Assembly: GCA_019247135.1 (NCBI GenBank)
Contig: JAFAPL010000515.1
Span: forward strand, 1 to 6,759
Reading direction: 5' to 3'
Length of the DNA: 6,759 nucleotides
DNA from: Chloroflexota bacterium
GTDB taxonomy: Bacteria > Chloroflexota > UBA6077 > CF-72
Shown here: positions 1 to 6,204 of the stretch, in pieces
Layout: each line of letters begins with the position of its first letter
Position numbering within the stretch: the first letter of the stretch is position 1
Made by a program: the position numbers and the translations under genes
The notes under the pieces: model-generated
Seen by the model: only the letters and a program-made list of their open reading frames with translations
Database searches by the model: none
What the model was told of the DNA's origin: nothing

Positions 1-497
1 ACGACCTCGGTGTGGTCGACCGTATCCAGGCCCTCGCTCGACGAGTCGGTGGTCGGGTCCTTGGCGGTGTCGAAGGTGAACTTGACGTCGTCGGCGGTGA
101 CCGGTGTCCCGTCCTGGAAGCGCGCCTGCGGGTTCAGGTGGAAGGTGTAGCTCAACGAATCGGCGCTGACGGCCCAGCTCTGAGCCAGCTTCGGCTGCAC
201 CGTGCCGTCGGGCATGTACTGGGTCAGACTGTCGAACAGCAGCGTCTGCAGCACGTGCTCCGGAAAGTGGTGGGGCAGGTCGATCAGTGGTGACAGACTG
301 GCCGGCTCCTCGAGGGCACCGATGACCAGCTGACCGGCTGGTCCACTTGCAGCGGGCTGCGTTGCCGCGGCCGCGGCCGAGGTTGGCGCGGCTGGCGCCG
401 TCGTGGTTGGCGCAGCCGGCGGACTGGCTGGTGCACACGCGCTGAGCACGAGAACAAGTCCAACCATCAGGACCATCGGGAAAGGCGCTCGGTTCAT
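1..497 (-). CDS. ABC transporter solute-binding lipoprotein, family 5 (peptide/nickel type), N-terminal part
   Basis: The frame is open from an ATG at 497-495 to the left edge and gives 165 codons with no stop. Residues 1-21 form a lipoprotein signal: a hydrophobic stretch ending in the lipobox L18-S19-A20-C21, so the mature protein should be lipid-anchored on the outer face of the membrane. Residues 22-54 are a Pro/Ala/Thr/Ser linker. The fold then starts with GQLVIGALEEPASLSPL (55-71). Residues 84-140 carry family hallmarks: LLFDSLTQYMPDG, a QPKLAQSW motif, then FQDGTPVTADDVKFTF, the classic SBP_bac_5 (oligopeptide/dipeptide/nickel binding) signature. Such proteins deliver peptides or other solutes to an ABC permease, which should lie beyond the window. 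The gene follows the S51 hydrolase by 72 bp on the same strand. The only SD-like GAGG lies a rather long 13 bases before the ATG. The family is secure; the substrate cannot be told from this end. Confidence 0.93.
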   Translation of the reverse strand, partial: MNRAPFPMVLMVGLVLVLSACAPASPPAAPTTTAPAAPTSAAAAATQPAASGPAGQLVIGALEEPASLSPLIDLPHHFPEHVLQTLLFDSLTQYMPDGTVQPKLAQSWAVSADSLSYTFHLNPQARFQDGTPVTADDVKFTFDTAKDPTTDSSSEGLDTVDHTEV

Positions 498-569
498 GAG
501 ACGGGCGGTACCTCGATTGGTTTGAATGGGGAACACGTCACCGACCGGTGCCGCCGGTTCAGCGGAGCA

Positions 570-1241
570 TCAGACGACGAGGCTCGGCGAGGTGTCGGCG
601 GCTCGAATGGGACTGGCACTGCCATGGAGGACGCGCACCGATCCGGCGCCGATGGTCCGCCCGGGCGGGTTGTCGACGCCGTCGACCAGCAGTGCGGTCG
701 CCTCGTCGATGCCGACACCAACCAGTGTGGGATTGAGCGCGAGCAACTCTTCCAGGCGTGTGGTCCTTCCGGATTGGTTGAAATGCGCGTCGACCACGTA
801 GCCAGCGAGCCATCCCAGGCCAGGCGCCGGCGGGTCCACACTGTCAGGGCAACCCAGAGCCCATGCGCCAAGGGCCATCGCGGCACCACTCTCAGCCACC
901 ACGCATCGGCAGTTGCGCAGAGCGCGCTCGAGCGGCGTGGCACGCAAGACTTCGGCAATGCGAGGTGCGCTGCCGCCCGCCAGGTGCACGACGTCGAACG
1001 CGGAGAGCGCTCCGACGAAGTGAGCGTCGATCAGGGCCGCGTGCCGGCTGATCGTCGCGACCGTACACGTGATCGCCAGACTGGCGTACGCGGCTGTGAT
1101 CCGTTCGAGCTCGGCTTCGGCTCGCCGGTCGACGACGACGATCAGCGCTGAGCGCAGACGACCGGCCACGCCCGCGAGGACGCCGGCGATGACCGGATCA
1201 TCTGCCGATCGCAGCCCGCCATGCAGCACCAGGACGGACAC
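570..1241 (-). CDS. Peptidase S51 / cyanophycinase-like hydrolase (type 1 glutamine amidotransferase-like fold)
   Basis: From the GTG at 1241 the product is 223 aa. Family members (dipeptidase E, cyanophycinase) are serine hydrolases that cut aspartyl dipeptides or cyanophycin. Visible landmarks: beta-strand start VLVLHGG (3-9); glycine loop HLAGGSAPRI (86-95); nucleophile region VVAESGAAMALG (114-125) with Ser118 as the likely nucleophile; GLGWLAGYVVDAHFNQSGR (141-159) with His153 in the place of the family His; and NPTLVGVGIDEATALLV (170-186), a strongly conserved cyanophycinase-type block. Two landmarks deviate: the usual G-[ST]-S-A-G-A elbow reads A-E-S-G-A-A, and the usual GG-[ND]-Q reads GGSA. 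Substrate and activity are therefore open. A TTG at 1286 would add 15 residues, but those overlap the palindromic promoter and do not resemble the family, so GTG is preferred; no SD is visible before it. The adjacent peptide-type binding protein suggests a peptide substrate (inference). Confidence 0.82.
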   Translation of the reverse strand: MSVLVLHGGLRSADDPVIAGVLAGVAGRLRSALIVVVDRRAEAELERITAAYASLAITCTVATISRHAALIDAHFVGALSAFDVVHLAGGSAPRIAEVLRATPLERALRNCRCVVAESGAAMALGAWALGCPDSVDPPAPGLGWLAGYVVDAHFNQSGRTTRLEELLALNPTLVGVGIDEATALLVDGVDNPPGRTIGAGSVRVLHGSASPIRAADTSPSLVV

Positions 1242-1247
1242 CTGGCC

Positions 1248-1286
1248 AGTGTAGATGCAACATTTCCCTGTTGCAACACGTTGCAA
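1248..1286 (-). promoter_or_regulatory. Promoter with overlapping palindromic operator before the S51 gene
   Basis: Read on the minus strand, a -35-like TTGCAA (1276-1271) and a -10-like TACACT (1253-1248) are separated by exactly 17 bp. The start point expected 6-8 bases after the -10 falls on the GTG start at 1241, so the mRNA would be leaderless, which agrees with the missing SD. Two inverted repeats overlap this promoter: a perfect 16-bp one, TTGCAAC-GT-GTTGCAA (1286-1271), and a second, TGCAACA-N6-TGTTGCA (1275-1256), filling the spacer. The element GTTGCA therefore recurs three times on alternating sides. This arrangement is typical of a site for a dimeric repressor that blocks RNA polymerase. 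The cognate regulator is unknown. Confidence 0.6.
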
Positions 1287-1289
1287 GAG

Positions 1290-1391
1290 CTACACGCTGC
1301 GCATCGCGGGCTGCCGTGCGACACACGCCAGCGACGGCACTGAGCTGTTCAGCAGGTCTTGCACGATCTGCACGCCGTCGTGCGTAGTCAT
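1290..1391 (-). CDS. Possible 33-aa small protein or 5' gene remnant, coupled to the FUSC gene
   Basis: The ATG (1391-1389) overlaps the TAA stop of the FUSC gene as TAATG, the usual geometry for translational coupling, and the frame ends at TAG (1292-1290). By my hand count, GC at codon positions 1/2/3 is about 67/45/84 percent, the same periodicity as real genes in this genome, so the stretch looks like protein-coding sequence rather than spacer. The peptide starts MTTHDGVQIVQDLLNSSVP and continues SLACVARQPAMRSV; it has no membrane segment. I do not recognise it. The short helix followed by an SLAxVA-type strand vaguely recalls the beginning of pyridoxamine-phosphate-oxidase-like proteins, which would make it a truncated remnant, but this is weak. 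It ends four bases before the palindromic operator of the next gene. Confidence 0.4.
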   Translation of the reverse strand: MTTHDGVQIVQDLLNSSVPSLACVARQPAMRSV

Positions 1392-2404
1392 TACGACGTC
1401 TGGCGGCGCTGGCCGAGCTGCTGTACCACGGCCACGGCCAGGCTGATGGCGCCACCGATCGCGATATCCTCGACCCTCACGAACCCGACGGACTCCTGCT
1501 GGGGCGCCAGGATCCCGAACAGGACGACCGCAAAGACGGTGAACGCGGCCTGGCCGGCGACGAAGCCAATCGCGGTCGAGGCGTACGCCGAGGCAAAGAC
1601 GACCCAGGGGAGCACCAGCCAGTACCAGATCTGGCTCGCCCCAATCACCGCCACCAACGCCGCGCCGACCAGGAACCCGGTCACCGTGCCGGCTTGTTCG
1701 TGCCAGAAGGTGCGCGCCGCGGCCGTGGTCTTCGCACTCAGCACGGGCACGACACCCAGCACGACCCAGAACTGGTGGTCGAGCCGGAGCAGACGCGTCA
1801 CCAAGACCGCCAGCGCCAGCGCCGCACCGCTGCTCGCCGCGTTGGCGAGCCAGGCCGTGCTCTCCACGTGCTGGGTGTGGTCCCCCGGGTCGAGGCTGAC
1901 GGTGCGGACGGATACCCACAGGAGTAGCAAGACCGGCTGCGCAGCCACGCCGGCCAGGAGCCAGCCCGCCAGATGAGGCAGCACCGCGCTGCCCGGCGCC
2001 GGCGTCGCGACCGCGAGCATGAAGGACAGCACCAGCGCCGGCGCCAGCACCGCCAGGCGTCTGCGGGTGAGCAGCGGCAGCTCCAAGCAAAAGCCAACGG
2101 CCATCGTTCCTAGCACCGCCAACCAGGCGTACGCTGAGAGCAGCGTCCCGAGACTGATGGTGGCGGCGCCCAGCACGGTGAGGGCCGCGCACTGGAGGCT
2201 CCGGGTTCGCCCGGTGGTGTCGTAAGTGACCATCACCAGGTGGGCGAAGGTGCCGAAGACGGCGAACCCGGCCGCCTCTGGTTGGCGCACGACGAGCAGC
2301 CCGAGCGCGAACAGCGATGGAACCGCCACCGCTGCCCGTAGTGCTCGGGCGAGGCCCGTCAGACGGTGTTGCTCGGGGCTGAGTACCGCCACCATGCTGG
2401 CCAC
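1391..2404 (-). CDS. FUSC-like integral membrane protein (putative aromatic acid / small-molecule exporter family)
   Basis: The 337-aa product is almost entirely hydrophobic, with roughly ten membrane segments in two blocks. The N-terminal block (about 22-165) has segments near 24-38, 45-60, 72-90, 94-110, 117-134 and 143-164. A soluble loop (168-185) follows, then a C-terminal block (about 187-330). The second block has the FUSC_2 pattern: HQFWVVLGVVPVLSA (210-224), then ARTFWHEQAGTVTGFLVGA (230-248), a WLVLPWVVF segment (262-270), and an ending RVEDIAIGGAISLAVAVV (310-327) equivalent to the family's R-x-x-D-x-x-x-G motif. FUSC proteins include fusaric-acid-resistance and aromatic-acid efflux components. 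The GTG at 2404 has an AGGA 4 bp upstream; the ATG at 2395 (three residues shorter, AGGA 13 bp away) is the alternative. The gene lies 24 bp behind the hydrolase, so the two are very likely co-transcribed. Family assignment is good; the transported compound is unknown. Confidence 0.8.
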   Translation of the reverse strand: MASMVAVLSPEQHRLTGLARALRAAVAVPSLFALGLLVVRQPEAAGFAVFGTFAHLVMVTYDTTGRTRSLQCAALTVLGAATISLGTLLSAYAWLAVLGTMAVGFCLELPLLTRRRLAVLAPALVLSFMLAVATPAPGSAVLPHLAGWLLAGVAAQPVLLLLWVSVRTVSLDPGDHTQHVESTAWLANAASSGAALALAVLVTRLLRLDHQFWVVLGVVPVLSAKTTAAARTFWHEQAGTVTGFLVGAALVAVIGASQIWYWLVLPWVVFASAYASTAIGFVAGQAAFTVFAVVLFGILAPQQESVGFVRVEDIAIGGAISLAVAVVQQLGQRRQTS

Positions 2405-2428
2405 GGCGTCCTCTTCGCCCGACCAGTG

Positions 2429-3622
2429 CTAGGCAACTCCCGCCGCCACCGCCGCCTTGGGCGCCGGTGTGCCGTTGCGCTGCGGCCGCGGCAGGTCCGG
2501 GTAGAAGCGGCTCAGCCAGCGCACGATCTCCTCGCGGGCCAGTGCCGAGTTGCCCACCTGGCAGTGCTGCTCGGCACCCTCACGCGCGGTGAAGATGCGC
2601 GTCGTTACCGAGTGCGCGCACACCAGCTCGCGCATGGTTCGGTGCACCCAGCCGATGTCGAACAAATGGTCCTGCTCGCCCTCCGTGAGCAGCACGTCCT
2701 GCTTCACGTGGTAGAGGATGCCTTCGAGTGATTGCTGATCGATGGCACACAGGAAGTCCCACACCGTGGTGGTGCCGGTGATGTGCATGCCCTGGGTGAT
2801 GCACCAGTCGAACACCGAGCTGGGCCGGCGCTGGTCCGCCACGAGCTGCTCGCTGGCTTTGCGGTCGCCCGCCTTGAACACTGACACCAATTCCTCGGAC
2901 TTGCCCGGTGTCATCTGCTTCAGGGTCATGTCGAGACCCCAGTACGACGTCGGCATCGAGATGGCGTGCTTGATGCGCGGCTCGAAAGCGGCGGCGCGCA
3001 GCACCATGTAGCCGCCGCATGAGGCGCCCAACCAGTCGACGGCGTCAAGCTCGAAGTAGTCGAGGCAGGCTTTGGCCGCCTTTTCCCAGGCGTGGTCCAG
3101 GTAGATGCCCTGGCGCAGCGCGCCGCCCTGACCGGGCCCGTCGAAGCCGATCACGGTGAAGCCGAGCTCGGTCAAGGGCAGCAGGAAGGCGTAGAACTCC
3201 TCGACGAACGAGTCGTAGCCGCCCGTGAAGATGAACGTGCTGAGCTCCTGGCCCTTGGCCTGGAGCCGGAAGCCGGGCAGGTGCCCGCCCGGATACGGGA
3301 TGGCGATGCGCTCGTAGCCGGCGACATCCTTCATGCCCAGCGCCCAGGCGTGAGCGAAGTCGTCGTACAGTCCATTCCGCTCGTCGCCGGCGGGCAGATA
3401 GAACTCGGCGCCGTGATAGTACGACGCGGCATCGAGCCAGCGCTGTTCGGCCTCGGCGCGCTGGGCCAGGCCCAGCCAGACGTCGTGCCAACTGGCGTAG
3501 TCGGTGATCTGGGGCGCCACCGCGCTCACCTCCGCGATTCGCGCCTCCGACGTGCCATCGAGCAAGGGGCGGTTGAGCGTGTAGTTCATGCCGGGGTCGT
3601 CCAGCAGGTGCAGGTACGGCAT
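2429..3622 (-). CDS. Alpha/beta hydrolase with N-terminal helical region (FrsA / 2,6-dihydropseudooxynicotine-hydrolase-like)
   Basis: The 397-aa product starts at an ATG with a good SD (AGGAG, 9 bp upstream). Residues 1-100 are mainly helical (DYASWHDVWLGLAQRAEAE, then DAASYYHGAEFYLP), the lid/dimerisation-type N-terminus seen in this hydrolase subgroup. The hydrolase core follows: IFTGGYDS (131-138) as the oxyanion-side loop; GFTVIGFDGPGQGG (154-167), highly typical of the FrsA/DHPON hydrolase group; nucleophile elbow G199-A-S201-C-G-G; LLTEGEQDHLFD (311-322) with D318 as the acid; and AEQHCQ (350-355) with H353 as the base. The complete triad argues for an active enzyme. Relatives hydrolyse esters or C-C bonds of small, often aromatic ketones, so the substrate here is probably a small organic molecule (inference). 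The C-terminal 20 residues are a Pro/Ala-rich tail. A LuxR-type regulator lies upstream and a FUSC-like transporter downstream, which supports a substrate-induced degradation/export unit. Confidence 0.88.
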   Translation of the reverse strand: MPYLHLLDDPGMNYTLNRPLLDGTSEARIAEVSAVAPQITDYASWHDVWLGLAQRAEAEQRWLDAASYYHGAEFYLPAGDERNGLYDDFAHAWALGMKDVAGYERIAIPYPGGHLPGFRLQAKGQELSTFIFTGGYDSFVEEFYAFLLPLTELGFTVIGFDGPGQGGALRQGIYLDHAWEKAAKACLDYFELDAVDWLGASCGGYMVLRAAAFEPRIKHAISMPTSYWGLDMTLKQMTPGKSEELVSVFKAGDRKASEQLVADQRRPSSVFDWCITQGMHITGTTTVWDFLCAIDQQSLEGILYHVKQDVLLTEGEQDHLFDIGWVHRTMRELVCAHSVTTRIFTAREGAEQHCQVGNSALAREEIVRWLSRFYPDLPRPQRNGTPAPKAAVAAGVA

Positions 3623-3633
3623 CGATGAAATCT

Positions 3634-3661
3634 CCTCGGCCGCAGCCTCTCACCGCCGAGG
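3634..3661 (-). promoter_or_regulatory. Hairpin overlapping the hydrolase ribosome-binding site
   Basis: In the mRNA sense, CCTCGGC (3661-3655) can pair perfectly with GCCGAGG (3640-3634) across a 14-nt loop. The 3' arm contains the first four bases of the GAGGAG Shine-Dalgarno element of the hydrolase, so folding would hide the ribosome-binding site. The stem has seven pairs, six of them G-C. It is not followed by a T-run, so it does not look like a terminator. A regulatory role is inferred. Confidence 0.35.
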
Positions 3662-3681
3662 GCAGCCCGCGTCTGGCGTTT

Positions 3682-3699
3682 GCCATATCAGCGCCATAT
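3682..3699. repeat. Tandem GCCATAT direct repeat, 11-bp period, before the hydrolase
   Basis: The heptamer GCCATAT occurs at 3682-3688 and again at 3693-3699, exactly 11 bp apart, about one helical turn. It sits 9 bp past the end of the regulator gene and about 60 bp before the hydrolase start, and is an AT-rich island in GC-rich sequence. The placement fits a binding site for a regulator, possibly the adjacent LuxR-type protein. No convincing -35/-10 pair was found beside it. Confidence 0.35.
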
Positions 3700-3708
3700 T
3701 TGTCGGGA

Positions 3709-6204
3709 TCAGCTGGAGCTGCGCAGCAGCCCGTGTTCGAGTACCCAGACCGCGAGCTGGGAGCGGGAGTGCAGCTCCAGCTTGGCGAGGATGTGTTCGA
3801 CGTGGATGCGCACGGTTCCTTCGGCGATGACCAGCTCGGTGGCGATGTGCCGGCTGTCCAGGCCGCGAGCGACGAGCACGGCGACCTCCTGCTCGCGCCG
3901 GGTTAGCCCGTGGCCGGCCCGCGCGTCGGCGACCGCGGCCGGCGCGAGCGGCTCGCTGGCAGCCACCAGGCGCGCGGCGGCGGCGGCGGTCGCCACCTCC
4001 TCGGCCAGATCCGCGATGCTCGCCCCAGTCGCCCGCGCCCGACCGTCGGCTTGCAGCGCGGCCGCCGCCGCCCGGCCGAGCGCCGACCGAAGTCGTACGA
4101 GCGCCCGTTCCAGCCGCTCGTGCTCGACCGGCGCGGCAGCCAGCCGTGCCGTCTCGCGCACGCCGGCCGCCACGCCCGCCAGCCTTGCCGCCCGCGCCGG
4201 ATCGGTCCCAGCCAGCAGCTCGACCATGCCCTCGAGGCCGCGTGCCACGGCCATCCGTTCGCGGGTCTCGCGTGTCAAGACGAGGACCGCCTCCAGGTGG
4301 CGGGCCGCGTCGCGGCGATCGCCCCGGTCCAGCGCCGACTGAGCAGCCAGGCCGTGGGCGTATGCCTGGCCCTGCTTGTCGCCCAACCGATCCAGCAGCG
4401 CCACCGACTGTTCCGCCAGGGCGCGCGCGGCGGTGTGGTCGCCCGTGGACGCCGCCAGCCGACCGTTCAGGGCCATGACGCGGGCGCGCGAGGTAGGGTG
4501 GTCCCGCACCGCGAACAGCTCCAGTGCCTCAGCGGCGAACGTCGTCGCGCGCGGGGTGTTGCCCTGCTCGTAATTCACCCGGGCGAGCACCATGAGTACG
4601 CGGGTCTGCCATGCCCAGCTGCCCTCGCCGCGCGCCAGGGCGAGCGCCCGATCGTAGAGCTTCTCCGATTCGGCTCGCGTGCTGCGGAGCCCCACAACGT
4701 GGCCCAGATACAGCGAACAGACGCAGCTTCCCACGCGGTCGCCGCTGCGCTCCGCGAGCGCGAGCCCGTCGCGCAGCAGCGTTTCGGCACCGGCCGTGTC
4801 GCCCTCGCAGAAGGCGAGATGGCCGGCGAAGGCGAGCGCACGTCCGCGCAGCACCTCGACGTCGGTCGTGGTGGCCAGGTGCGCTAGCGCCAACAGCCAG
4901 GTGCGCCCCTCGGCGAAGCGCCCACGCAGGTACCACATCGGCCAGCAGCCAATCGCCAGCCGCAGGCCCACCTCAACCGTCCCACGCTCGATGCTCCAGC
5001 GCAGCGCCGCCCGGAGCTCGTCCTGCACGGCATCGAGCAGATCGACCTGCGCGGGGTCCAGCCATTCGGGCGGCACCCGTTCGACGAGCCCCAGGCACCA
5101 GTCGCGGTGGCGATCGCGCAGCGCATCCGCTTCGCCGGCCTGGGTCAGACGCTCCCAGGCGTACTCGCGGACCGTTTCGAGCAGTCGGTAGCGCATCTCG
5201 TCGTCGCGCGGCCCAGCGACCACCAGCGACTTCTCGACCAGTTGTCCCAGGACGTCGACGAGCGCCCCAGCCTCGAGGTCGGGCGCGCCGCACACGGCTT
5301 CGACGGCTTCCAGGTCCCAGCCGTCGGCGAACACAGCCAGCCGTCGCAACAGCCGCCGCTCCGGCTCGCTCAGCAGGTCGTGGCTCCAGTCGATGGCGGC
5401 GCGGAGGGTCTGCTGTCGGCTCGGCACGACGCGGCGGCCGGCCTTGAGCAGTTCGAAGCGATTTCCCAGGTGCGCCGCGATCTGGCGCGGGCTGAGCACG
5501 GGCACACGCGCCGCCGCGAGCTCGAGGGCCAACGGCACGCCGTCCAGCCGACGACAGACGTCTGCGACGGCCGGCGCGTTTCGCGCGGTCAGCTCGAACG
5601 ACGGCAGCACCTCGGTGGCGCGTTCGATGAAGAGCCGCACCGCCGGCGACTGCGCTACCGCTTCGTGCGAGGCCTCTTCCGCCGGGTAGGCCAGCGACGG
5701 CACGCGCCAGGCAACCTCGCCGACGATCCCGAGGCGCTCGCGACTGGTGGCCACGACGCGCAGGTCGGGGCACGTGCGCAGCAGATCGGCGACGAGCTCT
5801 GCACACGCCGAGAGCAGGTGCTCGCAAGTGTCCAGCATTACCAGCAGGTGGCGAGCGCGCAGTGCGTTGCGGAGCGTCTCGACCAGCGGCTCGCCGCCGC
5901 GTTGCGGGACCCCCAGGATCTCGGCTACGGTCGTCGGCACGAGCCGAGCATCGCTGAGCGCGGCCAGCTCGACGAGCCGCGCGCCGTCGGGGAAACGTGG
6001 CAGGACCGCCACCGCGACGTGCAGCGCGAGCTGGGTCTTGCCCACCCCGCCGGCCCCGACCAGGGTCACCAGGCGACCTTTTGCCAGTAGCTCGCACACA
6101 CGATCCAGGTCCTGCTCTCGACCGATCAGGCCGACGAGCGATGCGGGCAGGTTCGAGGGCGGCAGCCGATCACGCGTTCCTCGTCGCGACTCCTGGATCG
6201 GCAC
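3709..6204 (-). CDS. LuxR-family transcriptional regulator with NB-ARC-type ATPase and TPR domains
   Basis: This is an 831-aa one-protein sensor/regulator. The nucleotide-binding domain begins near residue 22 (LVGLIGREQDLDRV): Walker A GAGGVGKT (50-57), Walker B LLVMLDTCEHLL (120-131) with D125, sensor VVATSRERLG (150-159), and the GxPLAL motif DGVPLALELAAARV (221-234). A winged-helix-like segment follows (about 260-360: SRQQTLRAAIDWSHDLLSEP, then the RRLAVFADGWDLEAVEAVC block). Roughly 370-700 is alpha-helical with TPR-like repeats (AGHLAFCEGDTAGAETLLRDG; LYDRALALARGEG; YEQGNTPRATTFAAEALEL). The C-terminus holds a complete LuxR/GerE helix-turn-helix (767-820: LTRREQEVAVLVARGLDSRHIA, then EGTVRIHVEHILAKL). 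This architecture is common in Chloroflexota and Actinobacteria; ligand binding to the repeat region is thought to drive ATP-dependent oligomerisation and DNA binding. The GTG start has GAGGG 5 bp upstream; a nearby ATG (6209) is out of frame. All key residues are intact. The hydrolase and FUSC gene downstream are its likely targets (inference). Confidence 0.92.
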   Translation of the reverse strand: MPIQESRRGTRDRLPPSNLPASLVGLIGREQDLDRVCELLAKGRLVTLVGAGGVGKTQLALHVAVAVLPRFPDGARLVELAALSDARLVPTTVAEILGVPQRGGEPLVETLRNALRARHLLVMLDTCEHLLSACAELVADLLRTCPDLRVVATSRERLGIVGEVAWRVPSLAYPAEEASHEAVAQSPAVRLFIERATEVLPSFELTARNAPAVADVCRRLDGVPLALELAAARVPVLSPRQIAAHLGNRFELLKAGRRVVPSRQQTLRAAIDWSHDLLSEPERRLLRRLAVFADGWDLEAVEAVCGAPDLEAGALVDVLGQLVEKSLVVAGPRDDEMRYRLLETVREYAWERLTQAGEADALRDRHRDWCLGLVERVPPEWLDPAQVDLLDAVQDELRAALRWSIERGTVEVGLRLAIGCWPMWYLRGRFAEGRTWLLALAHLATTTDVEVLRGRALAFAGHLAFCEGDTAGAETLLRDGLALAERSGDRVGSCVCSLYLGHVVGLRSTRAESEKLYDRALALARGEGSWAWQTRVLMVLARVNYEQGNTPRATTFAAEALELFAVRDHPTSRARVMALNGRLAASTGDHTAARALAEQSVALLDRLGDKQGQAYAHGLAAQSALDRGDRRDAARHLEAVLVLTRETRERMAVARGLEGMVELLAGTDPARAARLAGVAAGVRETARLAAAPVEHERLERALVRLRSALGRAAAAALQADGRARATGASIADLAEEVATAAAAARLVAASEPLAPAAVADARAGHGLTRREQEVAVLVARGLDSRHIATELVIAEGTVRIHVEHILAKLELHSRSQLAVWVLEHGLLRSSS

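Noticed and set aside
545..561. Small GC-rich hairpin (ACCGG-N5-CCGGT) between the S51 gene and the binding-protein gene
   Set aside because: The stem is only five pairs with no following T-run, and part of it lies in a run of CG-rich repeats common in this DNA; not enough for a terminator.
522..1151. 209-aa open frame on the plus strand
   Set aside because: It lies opposite the S51 gene, whose conserved motifs are on the minus strand. The translation is Arg/Asp-rich without domain features, as expected for an antisense shadow in GC-rich DNA.
1284..1286. TTG start giving a 238-aa S51 protein
   Set aside because: The extra 15 residues are encoded by the palindromic operator and -10 region and do not resemble the family N-terminus, which begins directly with the first beta-strand at GTG 1241.
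1290..2192. 300-aa minus-strand frame overlapping the FUSC gene
   Set aside because: Its part within 1392-2192 is an Arg/Gly-rich shadow of the FUSC gene. Only the last 33 codons, beyond the FUSC stop, look coding, and these are reported separately.
3910..4887. 325-aa plus-strand frame opposite the LuxR-type gene
   Set aside because: Low-complexity Arg/Gly/Ala-rich translation antisense to TPR-like and C-terminal sequence of the regulator; no family features.
5107..6090. 327-aa plus-strand frame opposite the ATPase domain
   Set aside because: Antisense to the Walker A/B-bearing region; the real protein on the minus strand is unambiguous.
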